Of a stretch of 64,000 bases of DNA, positions 43,584 through 53,182 are shown piece by piece (position 1 is the stretch's first letter; the number at the start of each line of letters is the position of its first letter). The DNA comes from Acidimicrobiaceae bacterium (GTDB lineage: Bacteria > Actinomycetota > Acidimicrobiia > Acidimicrobiales > RAAP-2). Both the position numbers and the translations under genes were made by a program. The notes under the pieces were generated by a model. That model made no database searches and had not been told where the DNA came from. It worked only from the letters and a program-made list of their open reading frames with translations. The DNA is taken from the NCBI GenBank assembly GCA_003155135.1, contig PMFN01000013.1:1-64000 (forward strand). Direction: 5' to 3'.

Positions 43584-45920
43584 ATGGAGACTGTCCGCTG
43601 GTTCGACCGGATCACCCTTGCCGACGACGACCTGGTCGGTGGCAAGGGAGCCAACCTCGGCGAGTTGAGTGCCGCCGGGCTCCCGGTCCCGCCGGGGTTC
43701 GTCGTGACCTCGGATGCCTACCGCTACGCGCTCGAGAGCGCCGGGGTACGAGAGCAGCTGGGTACCCTGGTGTCGGGGGTGAATGCTGAGGATGAGGCCG
43801 ACCTTGACCGTGCCGCTGCCGAGGCCCAATCCCTGGTGCGGGCGGTCCACCTGCCTGAGGATTTGTCCGCTGCGGTATTGAGCGCCTACCACCTACTGGG
43901 AGAAAGCGTCATCGTGGCGGTACGGTCGTCGGGCGCCGGTGAAGATTCGGCGGACACCTCCTTTGCCGGGATGAATGCGACGTTCACCAATGTTCACGGG
44001 GACGCCGAGCTGCTGGAGAGTGTGGTGAACTGCTGGGCCTCGCTCTACAGTGCCCGGGTCATCTCGTACCGGGCGAGCCGTGCCGTGACCACCGAGCCCG
44101 CTCTGAGCGTCGTCGTCCAAGTGATGATCCCCTCGGAGCGTTCCGGGGTGATGTTCACCGCCGACCCCTCCACCGGGAACACCGGTCACATCGTGATCGA
44201 GGCCGCGTTCGGGCAGGGCGAGGTCGTCGTGAGCGGACAGGTCGAGCCCGACACCTACGTCCTCGACAAGTCCGGGCCGAGCCTGCTCCACGTCCGCGTC
44301 GGGACCCAGTCGTTCAAGACCGTGCGAGGGGCGGATGGGCACGACCAACGAGTGGATCTCGCACCGGGAGAGGGCAGCTGCCGGGTGCTTTCGGACGACG
44401 AGGCCGTGTCGCTGGCCCGACTCGGGCTTGCGACAGAGGAACACTACGGCGCTCCGCAGGACACCGAGTGGGCGATGGCAGGCGGCACGACCTACCTCGT
44501 CCAGTCGCGCCCGATCACCACCCTGGGTCCGCAGCCCGAGGTGGCGTCCGGGCGGTTGCTGGTGCAGGGGTTGGCCGCCTCGACTGGGCGCGCCTCGGGG
44601 GCGGTACGTGTGCTCGAATCCCCTGAGCAGGGAGAGCAGCTGGTGGCTGGCGAGATCCTGGTGGCTCACATGACCAGCCCGGACTGGGTCCCGACGATGC
44701 GCCGCGCCGGAGCCCTGGTCACCGATGGCGGCGGGATGACCTGCCACGCCGCCATCGTGTCGCGCGAGCTCGGCGTGCCCTGCGTGGTCGGGGCCCGCAC
44801 CGCCACCAGCGTGTTGCGCGACGGGGAGATCGTGACGGTCGATGGCGCCCAGGGTGCCGTCTACGAGGGGGACCTGACCGGCGACGGCCCGGCTGGCGCG
44901 ATCCCCGGTACGAGCGCGCCCGTGACGGGTGGAGCCCCGGCCATGACCCGAGAGGGAGCCGCCACGACCCTGGGGACGCGCCTGTACGTCAACCTTGCAT
45001 TCGCCGAGCACGCCGAGGAGGTGGCGGCCCTCGACGTCGATGGCGTTGGATTGCTCAGAGCCGAGTTCATGGTGACCGACGCGCTGGCCGGCGTCCATCC
45101 CCGCTTGTTGCTCGACCGTGGCGACCAGAAGACCTTCGTCGATGCGATGGCGAGTTCGCTCCTGCGCATCACCAGGGCTTTCGCGCCCCGCCCGGTGGTC
45201 TACCGGAGCATCGACTTTCGCACCAACGAGTTCTCGAACCTCGAGGGCGGCGAGCGCTACGAGCCCCACGAGGACAACCCAATGATCGGGTACCGGGGCT
45301 GCTACCGCTATGTGCGTGAGCCCGACCTGTTCCGTCTCGAGCTTGACGTGCTGACCAAGGTCGTCGAGGAGACCCCCAACCTCACGCTCATGATCCCGTT
45401 CGTGCGCACGGCCTGGGAACTCGAGGCCTGCCTCGAGACGGTTGACGCCAGCCCGCTGTCCGGCGAGTTGGCGGTGTGGGTCATGGCCGAAGTCCCCTCG
45501 GTCGCCTACTGGATTCCCGAGTATGCCGCCATGGGCATCGAGGGGGTGTCGATCGGTAGCAACGACCTCACCCAGCTCATGCTGGGCGTTGATCGCGACT
45601 CGGAAGTGTGCGCGGAGCTCTTCGACGAGTCCGATCCGGCCGTGCTCGACGCCATCTCCCGGATCGTCGGCGGGTGCCATCAGGCGGGCATCACGTCGTC
45701 ACTGTGCGGGCAGGCCCCCTCCAATCGGCCGGAGTTCGCCGAGCACCTCGTGCGCCTCGGCATCACCTCGATCTCGGTCAACCCTGACGCGGTGGACGCC
45801 GCCCGGCACTCCATCGCCCAGGCCGAGCGTCGGCTGGAGCTTGAGGCCGCCGATCCTGTCCACCGCGGCACTGTCGCGACCGCGGGTGCGCGCCACCGCC
45901 ACCGACGCGTCGGTGCCTGA
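43584..45920 (+). CDS. ppsA: Phosphoenolpyruvate synthase
   Basis: A 778-aa pyruvate, water dikinase. The N-terminal ATP-binding domain begins [26 protein letters not shown] and includes [22 protein letters not shown]. The swivelling phospho-His domain has [22 protein letters not shown] with the catalytic His at residue 388. The PEP/pyruvate TIM barrel contains [26 protein letters not shown] and the Cys loop [10 protein letters not shown]. It makes PEP from pyruvate, ATP and water. GGAGAAGG precedes the ATG. It is divergent from the por operon, so the pair could move acetyl-CoA + CO2 to pyruvate to PEP. Confidence 0.95.
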   Translation: METVRWFDRITLADDDLVGGKGANLGELSAAGLPVPPGFVVTSDAYRYALESAGVREQLGTLVSGVNAEDEADLDRAAAEAQSLVRAVHLPEDLSAAVLSAYHLLGESVIVAVRSSGAGEDSADTSFAGMNATFTNVHGDAELLESVVNCWASLYSARVISYRASRAVTTEPALSVVVQVMIPSERSGVMFTADPSTGNTGHIVIEAAFGQGEVVVSGQVEPDTYVLDKSGPSLLHVRVGTQSFKTVRGADGHDQRVDLAPGEGSCRVLSDDEAVSLARLGLATEEHYGAPQDTEWAMAGGTTYLVQSRPITTLGPQPEVASGRLLVQGLAASTGRASGAVRVLESPEQGEQLVAGEILVAHMTSPDWVPTMRRAGALVTDGGGMTCHAAIVSRELGVPCVVGARTATSVLRDGEIVTVDGAQGAVYEGDLTGDGPAGAIPGTSAPVTGGAPAMTREGAATTLGTRLYVNLAFAEHAEEVAALDVDGVGLLRAEFMVTDALAGVHPRLLLDRGDQKTFVDAMASSLLRITRAFAPRPVVYRSIDFRTNEFSNLEGGERYEPHEDNPMIGYRGCYRYVREPDLFRLELDVLTKVVEETPNLTLMIPFVRTAWELEACLETVDASPLSGELAVWVMAEVPSVAYWIPEYAAMGIEGVSIGSNDLTQLMLGVDRDSEVCAELFDESDPAVLDAISRIVGGCHQAGITSSLCGQAPSNRPEFAEHLVRLGITSISVNPDAVDAARHSIAQAERRLELEAADPVHRGTVATAGARHRHRRVGA

Positions 45921-45996
45921 TGGCAGGGCGCGGCGGTTGGCCCCATCGTGACCATCGCCCCTAGCCCCGCAAGTCGCTCGGACTTAGTCTGCGAAC

Positions 45997-47151
45997 ATGC
46001 GCGTCGGTGAGGCTGCGGTGATCGACCCACGGGGCCTCGATGAGTTGATCCGGTTGCTCGGGGATCTCGGCTACGAGACGAAGGGCCCCGTGGTGAGGGA
46101 TGGCGCCATCATGCCGGGCGCGGTCCGAGGGGTGGAGGACCTTCCCGCCGGCTACCAGGATGAGCAGGCTCCGGGCCATTATCGGCTCAGACGCGGCGAG
46201 GGGGACTCTCTCTTCGCCTGGGCAGTCGGCCCGGGCTCGTGGAAGGCCGAGATGTTCTCGCCCACCGAGGAGCTGTGGCGGGCCCTGGTGCACGGCGACG
46301 ACGTGTCGATCACCGAGCCCGAATCGCCGGTCGCCCCGTTGGCCATCATCGGTGCCCGGCCGTGCGAGCTCGCTGCCATGGCGGTGCTCGATCGGGTCCT
46401 CGCGGACAGCGCCGTGCCCGACCCCCACTACGTGGCGCGCCGCGAGGGGGCATTTGTGGTTGCGGCCGAGTGCGGCCACCCCGCCGCCACCTGCTTCTGC
46501 ACGTCGATGGGCACGGGACCTGGGGTCGAGAGCGGCTTCGACTTGGCACTCAGCGAACTCAATGACGCCGGCGGCCATCGCTTCGTCCTGCGAGTGGGAA
46601 CCGAGCGCGGGGCCGACGTCCTCGCACGGCTATCCGTGGCGGCAGCCACCGTCGACGACCTGGCGGCCAGGAACCAGATGGTTTCTAGGGCGGCCGGGGC
46701 GGTGCATCGCCAGCTTGCGAACGAGGGTCTGCCCGCCCTGCTGGCTCGCAACCAGGAACACCCCCGCTGGGACGAGGTCGCCGAGCGGTGTCTGGCCTGT
46801 GGAAATTGCACGCTGGTGTGCCCGACCTGCTTTTGCAGTGACGTGCGCGACACCAGCGACCTCTCCGGCGAGGTCCGCCGAGGGCGCGTCTGGGCGTCAT
46901 GCTTCGACCTCGATCACTCCTATCTCCACGGGGGGTCGGTGCGAACCTCCGTCTCGTCTCGTTACCGCCAGTGGCTCACCCACAAGCTCTCGACCTGGTG
47001 GGACCAGTTCGGCACTTCGGGCTGCATCGGGTGCGGCCGGTGCATCGCCTGGTGCCCGGTGGGCATCGACATCACAGAAGAGGCGGCGGCCATCCGGGAG
47101 ACCGACGGGGCCGTCCACGCAGCGACGGCCCGAGGAGTCGGGCCACGATGA
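45997..47151 (+). CDS. hydB: Group 3b [NiFe] hydrogenase, iron-sulfur beta subunit
   Basis: A 384-aa FeS protein like the beta subunit of cytosolic sulfhydrogenase. The N-terminal region includes LAIIGARPCELAAMAVLD and ECGHPAATCFCTSMGTGP. The C-terminal dicluster has CLACGNCTLVCPTCFC and CIGCGRCIAWCPVGID. It carries electrons between the NiFe module and the flavin subunit HydG. ATG 45997 has only a weak ribosome-binding site. First gene of an operon whose next three genes overlap by 4 bp. Confidence 0.93.
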   Translation: MRVGEAAVIDPRGLDELIRLLGDLGYETKGPVVRDGAIMPGAVRGVEDLPAGYQDEQAPGHYRLRRGEGDSLFAWAVGPGSWKAEMFSPTEELWRALVHGDDVSITEPESPVAPLAIIGARPCELAAMAVLDRVLADSAVPDPHYVARREGAFVVAAECGHPAATCFCTSMGTGPGVESGFDLALSELNDAGGHRFVLRVGTERGADVLARLSVAAATVDDLAARNQMVSRAAGAVHRQLANEGLPALLARNQEHPRWDEVAERCLACGNCTLVCPTCFCSDVRDTSDLSGEVRRGRVWASCFDLDHSYLHGGSVRTSVSSRYRQWLTHKLSTWWDQFGTSGCIGCGRCIAWCPVGIDITEEAAAIRETDGAVHAATARGVGPR

Positions 47152-47639
47152 CGCGGGCATCGATAGCCGAATTGGTGTCGGCGCACCCCCTCTTGACCGG
47201 GCTGCCCGACGACGCTGTCGTCCAGGTCGCCGAGTGTGCGAGCAATGTGGGCTTCGACCCCGGCGCACTGCTGCTCGTCGAGGGTGGGCCAGCCGACACC
47301 CTCTACCTGCTTCGTCGCGGCCGGGTTGCAATTGAGCTCCATTCGCCGGGGCACGGATCCAAGGTCATCGAGACGGTCGGCCCCGGCGGAATCGTCGGGC
47401 TGAGCTGGCTGTTCCCCCCCTTCCGTTGGCAATTCGACGCCCGTGCCACCGAGAAGGTGGTGGCCATCGCCATCGACGCGCCGTGCCTCCGGGCCAAGGC
47501 GCAGGCTGACGACGCGTTGGGGCGTGCGCTGGCCGAGCGGGTGGCGGCGATGCTCCTCGACCGACTGCAGACCACCCGGATTCGCGTCCTCAACCTCTAC
47601 GACGAGGACGGCGCCGCGACGCGCGAGGCCCCCCGGTGA
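47148..47639 (+). CDS. Stand-alone cyclic-nucleotide-binding-domain protein of the hydrogenase operon
   Basis: A 163-aa Crp/cNMP-type beta-roll: HPLLTGLPDDAVVQVAECASNVGFDPGALLLVEGGPADTLYLLRRGRVAIEL then GPGGIVGLSWLFPP. A C-helix follows (ALGRALAERVAAMLLDRLQTTR). It ends without the helix-turn-helix domain of Crp/FNR regulators. Embedded between hydB and hydG with 4-bp overlaps on both sides, it is probably an accessory or regulatory partner of the enzyme and not a DNA-binding factor. Whether it binds cAMP is unknown. Confidence 0.88.
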   Translation: MTRASIAELVSAHPLLTGLPDDAVVQVAECASNVGFDPGALLLVEGGPADTLYLLRRGRVAIELHSPGHGSKVIETVGPGGIVGLSWLFPPFRWQFDARATEKVVAIAIDAPCLRAKAQADDALGRALAERVAAMLLDRLQTTRIRVLNLYDEDGAATREAPR

Positions 47640-48472
47640 GGCTGGGCCACGGGCCGATGACCCCGGTCCCACATCGGGTGGTCGGACGGCGGGAGGAGAC
47701 CAAGGACGTCATGACGCTCTCTGTCGCCCCTCTGGCTGACCGGCCAATGGTCTTTCGGCCCGGGCAGTTCAACATGCTTACCGCGTTCGGGGTCGGCGAA
47801 GTCGCCATTTCGGTGAGCAGCGCGCCGGGAGAAGCGGGACCGCTCCGACACTGCCTGCGCGACGTCGGGCCGGTGACCCACGCCCTGTGTCGGGCGCGAG
47901 TGGGTGACCTGATTGGGGTGCGCGGGCCGTTCGGTACCGACTGGGGGATCGGCGATCTGGACAGATCCGGCGGGGGCGACATCGTGGTGGTGGCCGGAGG
48001 GATCGGCCTCGCCCCCCTGCGCGGCGCGGTGGAGCAACTCGTGCGGGAGGGGACGGGTCGAATTTTTCTCATCATCGGTGCGCGTGAGCCGGCTCAGGTG
48101 ATCTTCGCTGACGACCTGCGGGCTTGGGCGGAGGCGGGAGCCGAGGTGGCCGTCACCGTCGACGTCGCCCCTGCGGGATGGGGCGGCCACGTCGGTGTGG
48201 TCACCTCACTGCTCGGCGGTTCCAGGTTCGATCCCGCTCGGGCCGACGCCATGGTGTGCGGGCCCGAGATCATGATGCGCCTTACCGCGCGGGCTCTCAT
48301 CGACCGCGGCGTCGACCCAGCCCGGATCCGGGTCTCGCTGGAGCGCAACATGCAGTGCGGGGTGGGGTGGTGCGGTCACTGCCAGTTAGGGCCATTGCTG
48401 CTGTGTCGCGACGGCCCGATCCTCCCGTACGCGGGAGCGGTGGCCCACCTGTTGACCGAGCGCGAGCGATGA
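47636..48472 (+). CDS. hydG: Group 3b [NiFe] hydrogenase, FAD/NAD(P)-binding gamma subunit
   Basis: A 278-aa ferredoxin-NADP-reductase-fold subunit. FAD region: [27 protein letters not shown] (RxYS-like position modified). NAD(P) region: [19 protein letters not shown] and [10 protein letters not shown]-terminal [2Fe-2S]: [15 protein letters not shown] with a last Cys in LLCRDGP. It exchanges electrons between NAD(P)H and the FeS chain. GTG 47636 overlaps the upstream stop, and its stop overlaps hydD. Confidence 0.94.
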   Translation: MRLGHGPMTPVPHRVVGRREETKDVMTLSVAPLADRPMVFRPGQFNMLTAFGVGEVAISVSSAPGEAGPLRHCLRDVGPVTHALCRARVGDLIGVRGPFGTDWGIGDLDRSGGGDIVVVAGGIGLAPLRGAVEQLVREGTGRIFLIIGAREPAQVIFADDLRAWAEAGAEVAVTVDVAPAGWGGHVGVVTSLLGGSRFDPARADAMVCGPEIMMRLTARALIDRGVDPARIRVSLERNMQCGVGWCGHCQLGPLLLCRDGPILPYAGAVAHLLTERER

Positions 48473-49368
48473 GTCGGGCAGCGACCCGAGGGGTTCTTCC
48501 TGTGTCCGGAGGTGCTGATGGAGCAAACGGGGCAGCGGGCGACGATGGGCGTCCGACGTTGGCAGTCTGGAAGTTCGCCTCCTGTGACGGCTGCCAGCTG
48601 AGCCTGCTCGATTGCGAGGAGGAGCTGCTGATGCTCGCCGGCGCCGTGCGCATCGCGCACTTCACCGAGATGTCCCGCGCGTCGACGCCGGGACCCTACG
48701 ACGTGTCGCTCGTGGAGGGATCGATCACCACCGAGGCCGATGCCGAGCGGGTTCGGGAGGTCCGCGCAATGTCTCGGCGCCTGGTCACCATTGGTGCCTG
48801 CGCGACGGCTGGGGGGATACAGGCGCTGCGGAACTTCGCCGGCGAGGGTGAGTATGCGGGCATGGTCTACGCACATCCCGAGTACATCGCCGCCCTCGAA
48901 ACCTCCACCCCCATCTCGGCCCACGTCGAGGTGGACTTCGAGCTTCAGGGCTGCCCGATCGATCGGCACCAGTTGCTGGAGGTCCTCACCGCGACCTTGG
49001 CCGGCCGACGGCCGGTGATTCCGGGGCATTCGGTGTGCTGGCAGTGCAAGGGCCGTGGCACCGTCTGCGTCCTGGTCGCCAAGGGGACCGCCTGCCTCGG
49101 ACCAGTGACCCGGTCGGGGTGCGGCGCACTTTGCCCGGCCGTCGGTCGGGGTTGCTTCGGCTGCTTCGGTCCGGCTGAGACCGCCAACACCGCGTCGCTG
49201 GCCGCGCAGCTGCGCCACCAGGGTATGGCGCCTCTGGAGTTGTCGCGCTTCTTCTCCACATTCAACGCCGCGGCGCCCGCGTTTCGCGACGAGGCGGTGG
49301 CCGAGGGCGCCCCAGTGCGGGTCGCTCTCGGCGCCACTCGGCGGAACAGACCATGGGGGGCACAGTGA
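48469..49368 (+). CDS. hydD: Group 3b [NiFe] hydrogenase, small (delta) subunit
   Basis: A 299-aa small subunit. After a Gly/Ala-rich start it reads [17 protein letters not shown] (proximal cluster Cys pair), [40 protein letters not shown] and a C-terminal Cys-rich part [21 protein letters not shown]. No Tat signal, so the enzyme is cytoplasmic. It hands electrons from the NiFe site to HydB/HydG. Confidence 0.94.
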   Translation: MSRAATRGVLPVSGGADGANGAAGDDGRPTLAVWKFASCDGCQLSLLDCEEELLMLAGAVRIAHFTEMSRASTPGPYDVSLVEGSITTEADAERVREVRAMSRRLVTIGACATAGGIQALRNFAGEGEYAGMVYAHPEYIAALETSTPISAHVEVDFELQGCPIDRHQLLEVLTATLAGRRPVIPGHSVCWQCKGRGTVCVLVAKGTACLGPVTRSGCGALCPAVGRGCFGCFGPAETANTASLAAQLRHQGMAPLELSRFFSTFNAAAPAFRDEAVAEGAPVRVALGATRRNRPWGAQ

Positions 49369-50669
49369 GCCACGGCTCGGGTTCGCCCAGGACGATCGGC
49401 GTCGAGGGACTCGCACGCGTGGAAGGCGAAGGCTCTCTCCGAGTTGTGATCGCCGACGGAACGGTGACTGATGTCGCTCTCGACATCTTCGAGCCGCCTC
49501 GGTACTTTGAGGCGTTGCTGGTAGGCCGCCACTTCACTGAGGCCCCCGACATCACCGCGAGAATCTGTGGCATCTGCCCGGTGGCGTACCAGATGAGCGC
49601 CTGTGCGGCCATGGAGGACGCCTTTGGGGTGACGGTGGACGAGCGGGTGGCAGCACTGCGCCGGCTCCTTTACTGCGGGGAGTGGATACAGAGTCATGCG
49701 CTGCACGTCTACCTCCTGCACGCGCCAGATTTTCTGGGCTACGACGACGCGGTCGAGCTGGCCGAGCACGACCGGGGCGCCATCGAGCGGGGATTGCAGC
49801 TCAAGCGGACGGGCAACCTCATCATGGAGACGGTGGGCGGCCGCGCGGTGCACCCGATCAACGTTCGAGTGGGCGGCTTCTACGCCGCCCCGCCTCCGTC
49901 GGCGATCGCCAACCTCGCCGATCCGCTCCGTCGGGCCCGCGACGCGGCACTAGCCACCGTCGAGTGGGTGGCGGGTTTCGACTTCCCCGATCTCGTCGGT
50001 GACTACCGATTCGTCGCCCTGCGAGATTCGGGTCGCTATCCCATCGAACAAGGCCGGCCGGCCTCCTCGGACGGCCTCGACGTGAGCCCTGGCGAGCTCG
50101 CCGATCTGATCGTAGAGGAGCATGTCGCCCGTTCTACGGCGCTCCACGCCCGTCTGGGTGGGCGCGACCCGTACCTCACGGGACCTCTGGCCCGCTACGC
50201 CCTCAACTCGGCCGCCCTCGGCCGCCTCGCCGGCGAGGCGGCGACGAGGGCCGGCCTGGGAGAGGTCTGTAGCAATCCGTTTCGCAGCATCGTGGTACGA
50301 GCCGTCGAGCTGGTCTTCGCCTGCAACGAGGCGCTCTCGCTGGTCGAGGCCTACGCACCACCAGATCCGCCCGCCAGCGACGTCATTGCACGTCCCGGGA
50401 CGGGCACCGGCGCCACCGAGGCACCACGTGGCCTGTTGCTCCAGAGCTACGAGATCGACGGCGAGGGGATCATCCGCCATGCCCGCATCGTCCCGCCCAC
50501 CTCGCAGAACCAGCTCACCATCGAGGCCGACCTTCGCCGGGTGGCCCAGGGAAGCCTCGATTTGAGCGACGACGAGCTTGGCTGGCGCTGCGAACAGTGT
50601 GTGCGCAACCACGATCCGTGCATTTCCTGTGCCGCCCATTTCCTCGATATCACGGTGGTCCGGGCGTGA
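49353..50669 (+). CDS. hydA: Group 3b [NiFe] hydrogenase, catalytic large subunit
   Basis: A 438-aa catalytic subunit. All four Ni ligands are present: C72/C75 in [10 protein letters not shown] and C423/C426 in DPCISCAAH. The nine residues after His 429 (FLDITVVRA) form the C-terminal peptide removed during maturation, and the matching protease gene follows. It splits or makes H2 in the cytoplasm. ATG 49353 is used; GTG 49365, which would overlap the hydD stop like other junctions here, is equally likely and would remove four residues. Confidence 0.95.
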   Translation: MGGTVSHGSGSPRTIGVEGLARVEGEGSLRVVIADGTVTDVALDIFEPPRYFEALLVGRHFTEAPDITARICGICPVAYQMSACAAMEDAFGVTVDERVAALRRLLYCGEWIQSHALHVYLLHAPDFLGYDDAVELAEHDRGAIERGLQLKRTGNLIMETVGGRAVHPINVRVGGFYAAPPPSAIANLADPLRRARDAALATVEWVAGFDFPDLVGDYRFVALRDSGRYPIEQGRPASSDGLDVSPGELADLIVEEHVARSTALHARLGGRDPYLTGPLARYALNSAALGRLAGEAATRAGLGEVCSNPFRSIVVRAVELVFACNEALSLVEAYAPPDPPASDVIARPGTGTGATEAPRGLLLQSYEIDGEGIIRHARIVPPTSQNQLTIEADLRRVAQGSLDLSDDELGWRCEQCVRNHDPCISCAAHFLDITVVRA

Positions 50670-51175
50670 GCGGCCGTCCCGTGCCGTCCGGGAACGGCGC
50701 GCCAATCGCCGTCGTCGCTGGCCTCGGGAACGAGTTCCGCCACGACGACGGAATCGGTCCGCTGGTGGCTGCGCGAGTGGCCGACCAGGCGCGCGCGGTG
50801 CTCGATATCGGCCCTTTGGCGGAGCCGCTCGATCTGCTCGGGCGATGGGACGGTGCCGACCTGGTCGTCCTCATCGATGCCGTGCGGTCCGGTGCGGCGC
50901 CAGGGACCATCGGCTTGGTCGACCTCGAGGCCCAACTCCGCAACGCGCTCGACCGGGACGGCTCGAGCACGGCGAGCACGCACGGCATCAGCCTGGCACG
51001 GGTGTTCCGACTGGCCCTGGCGGTCGGTACCGCCCCGGCCCGGGTGGTGGTGGTCGGCATCGAGGGGGTCGATTTCGCCCACGGGACGGGCCTTAGCCCG
51101 GCGGTCGCGGGAGCTGTGCCCCATGCGGTCGACCATGTGATCGAACTGTTTGAAGGTCTCTTGGCATGTGTATGA
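50666..51175 (+). CDS. Hydrogenase maturation endopeptidase
   Basis: A 169-aa HycI/HyaD-type protease: VVAGLGNEFRHDDGIGPLVAARVADQ has the conserved GxGNxxxxDDGxG metal/Ni-sensing site, followed by LVVLIDAVRSGAAPGTI and STHGISLARVFRLA. It removes the C-terminal peptide of HydA after nickel insertion. GTG 50666 overlaps the hydA stop, and the gene overlaps hypC by 10 bp. Confidence 0.94.
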   Translation: MSGRPVPSGNGAPIAVVAGLGNEFRHDDGIGPLVAARVADQARAVLDIGPLAEPLDLLGRWDGADLVVLIDAVRSGAAPGTIGLVDLEAQLRNALDRDGSSTASTHGISLARVFRLALAVGTAPARVVVVGIEGVDFAHGTGLSPAVAGAVPHAVDHVIELFEGLLACV

Positions 51176-51426
51176 GCCGACTTCACCGAGTGCGGGCGAC
51201 GCCGGCACCGGGAGCGGTGGAGACCGAGGACGTCGAGGGCGCCGTACATCTGATCTCTCTCCTCGCTTTGGAGGGCCCATGCCCTTCTCCGGGGGAATGG
51301 CTGGTGGTCCACAGCGGCTATGCCATCGACCGCATCGATGCAGAGGAGGCTGAAGCGGTAGCAGCCGAGTTGGCCCTGGTATCGGCAGCTGAGGTCTCGA
51401 AACGGGTGGGACGGACGCGCGGATGA
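51166..51426 (+). CDS. hypC: HypC/HupF-family hydrogenase maturation chaperone, atypical N-terminus
   Basis: An 86-aa HypC-like protein. It keeps the essential Cys at position 2 (MCMSRLHRV) and the C-terminal GEWLVVHSGYAIDRIDAEEAE block (HxG[FY]A). The usual MCLAIP start is altered and lacks the Pro. HypC carries the Fe(CN)2CO precursor to the large subunit. HypA, B, D, E and F are not in the window and must be elsewhere. An open frame of good codon composition follows in another frame up to 51601. Confidence 0.85.
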   Translation: MCMSRLHRVRATPAPGAVETEDVEGAVHLISLLALEGPCPSPGEWLVVHSGYAIDRIDAEEAEAVAAELALVSAAEVSKRVGRTRG

Positions 51427-51597
51427 CCTGCAACAGGCTGTCAGGGTCGCGCACACCTTGGCCAGTGTGCTCCTTCAGTCGGCCGCCGTTTTCCAGGTGT
51501 CGCGCGCCCTTAGCCCGCCGCCCATGGTGGCGGGAAGGAGCCTGGGCAGCAGCGGTCTCCGGGGGCGACCGATGAGCCCGAGCAAGGCGGCGGGGCG

Positions 51598-52386
51598 GTG
51601 ACATCACCTCCTGATGGGCGGTTGGTCCCGGGCCCCGTGCTCTTCGCCCGCCACGCCTACCCCCCGAACGCACTTGGCTACTGCGGCCCCGGGGACCCCG
51701 ACGCACTCCTCGGCGCTGCCTCGGAGGGAGGGAAGCAGGAGGGCTTGCGGCACGTGGCGGCCCGGTTCGAGGGGGCGTGGCCCTACCTCCAGCTGATCGC
51801 CGCCTGCAACGGCATCGGCGAACCACTGGATCGGCGGGTCGTCGAGGCCTACTGGGTGGGCAACGAGCTCCTGAACCGGGTGCCCCCGTCGGCACTCGCC
51901 TCGTCCTTGGGTGAGCGGTTCGAACGCAGAGCGGGCCGCCTCTTCGGGCCCCTGGTGTCGGCCGTGCCGGCAGGTGGCGTCGCCCAACACAGCTTCCATG
52001 TTTTCGCTGTCTACCCATGGCTGGGATTGCTGCGCGCTGGCATGGACGGGCCGCCACTGGAGGTGCTCGATCGATGCCGCATCCGATGGGGGCGCGTGGA
52101 GGAGGTGGCCGGGGACCTGGTCCTGGTGCGCAGCCGGACATTGCAACTGGAAGGGCCCAACCTGGTCCTTGGGCCCGAAGTGGTGGAGCAGGCTCGGCGC
52201 AGCCGCCACGGCGTGGGGTTCACATTCGACCTCGCCGTCGGCGACACCGTCTCCCTGCACTGGGACTGGGTGTGCGACCGGCTCCCCCAGACCTCTTTGC
52301 GTTGGCTGCAAGCGTGCACCCGCCGCAACCTTGCCGCCGTCAATTCCTTGGCCCGGCCCGGGCCGGCGGTCGTGTGCAACGCCTGA
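51598..52386 (+). CDS. DUF6390 family protein of the hydrogenase operon
   Basis: A 262-aa protein. FARHAYPPNALGYCGPGDPDALL, AWPYLQLIAACNGIGEPLDRRVVEAYWVGNELL and HNFHVFAVYPW-like QHSFHVFAVYPWLGLLR identify DUF6390, a family I know from actinobacterial hydrogenase operons. LHWDWVCDRL near the end is also typical. Biochemical role unknown; an accessory or maturation function is inferred from linkage. It starts at GTG 51598, 171 bp after hypC. Confidence 0.85.
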   Translation: MTSPPDGRLVPGPVLFARHAYPPNALGYCGPGDPDALLGAASEGGKQEGLRHVAARFEGAWPYLQLIAACNGIGEPLDRRVVEAYWVGNELLNRVPPSALASSLGERFERRAGRLFGPLVSAVPAGGVAQHSFHVFAVYPWLGLLRAGMDGPPLEVLDRCRIRWGRVEEVAGDLVLVRSRTLQLEGPNLVLGPEVVEQARRSRHGVGFTFDLAVGDTVSLHWDWVCDRLPQTSLRWLQACTRRNLAAVNSLARPGPAVVCNA

Positions 52387-52520
52387 GCACGGTTCGCGCC
52401 GGTTGGAACGCTCGGAGAAGAGGGTTGCCGCCCGAGGCGTGGGACTTTCTGCCCTGTCGCTTCAGTCCAGGTGGGCCGACACTGACTAGGAAAGAGGATC
52501 GCCTAAAGAGTCGAGGGGCC

Positions 52521-52940
52521 ATGAGCGAGCCACAGTTGATCAGCGGAAAGTGGTACAACCAGTTGGGGTCGCGCTTGGATCTGCACATCGACGACACGGG
52601 GCTGATTTCCGGCTTCTTCCGTTCGTCTGTCGGCGAGATCGAGGGTAGGCATCCGATCACCGGGTACTTCGATCCGACCCCTGACAACCGACGAGGTGCT
52701 CTTGGCATCGCGGTCAGCTGGCACCCCGCCCATGCAGTGACCGTCTGGTCTGGCCACTACGAAGCAGACAGTGAGTCGATCGTCGCAACGTGGTTGCTCA
52801 CTGGAGGGCCGTTCGGTGAGCTCGAATGGCGCTCGACTCTGATCGGCCACGACATCTTCAGTCGCGAGCTGGTTCCGGTTGCTGAAACGGCCGGCCTCCC
52901 CTCGCCTGTCCCACCTCGTTCCACGACCACGGAGGAGTGA
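52521..52940 (+). CDS. Avidin/streptavidin-family biotin-binding protein, no signal peptide
   Basis: A 139-aa avidin-fold protein. The strands align with streptavidin from WYNQLGSRL (residues 11-19) through WLLTGG to WRSTLIGHDIF. Biotin-contact equivalents kept: N13, L15, S17, S35, V37, G38, W67, T74, W76, W91, L93 and D111. Changes: Tyr43 to F33, Asn49 to E39, Ser88 to A72. Streptavidin and avidin are secreted, but this chain starts MSEPQLISGKWYNQ without a signal peptide. A 25-residue Pro/Thr tail follows the barrel. GAGGGG precedes the ATG. Biotin binding is likely; the biological role is unknown. Confidence 0.9.
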   Translation: MSEPQLISGKWYNQLGSRLDLHIDDTGLISGFFRSSVGEIEGRHPITGYFDPTPDNRRGALGIAVSWHPAHAVTVWSGHYEADSESIVATWLLTGGPFGELEWRSTLIGHDIFSRELVPVAETAGLPSPVPPRSTTTEE

Positions 52941-53182
52941 TCCGGTGAAATGGGCCCTATTGCCATGCCGATGACCCGACCCTCGAGATCTGGTGATGGA
53001 CCTACCCGTGTCTGCGGTCAGCGGTTCTCGGGGATTGGGCAATGAGCTAACGCCGGGACGAGAACCCCGGGCCGGGCCACGACATTGACGAAACGGGTTC
53101 CATCACCCAGTTCCCGTCGATCAGCAGGACGATTGCGTCCATGTCGCTCCGTATGCGAAGACGATCCAATTCGCCACCGAGG

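Noticed and set aside
43893-45680. A 595-codon antisense frame inside ppsA
   Set aside because: Lies wholly within a complete PEP synthase and shows no recognisable protein features.
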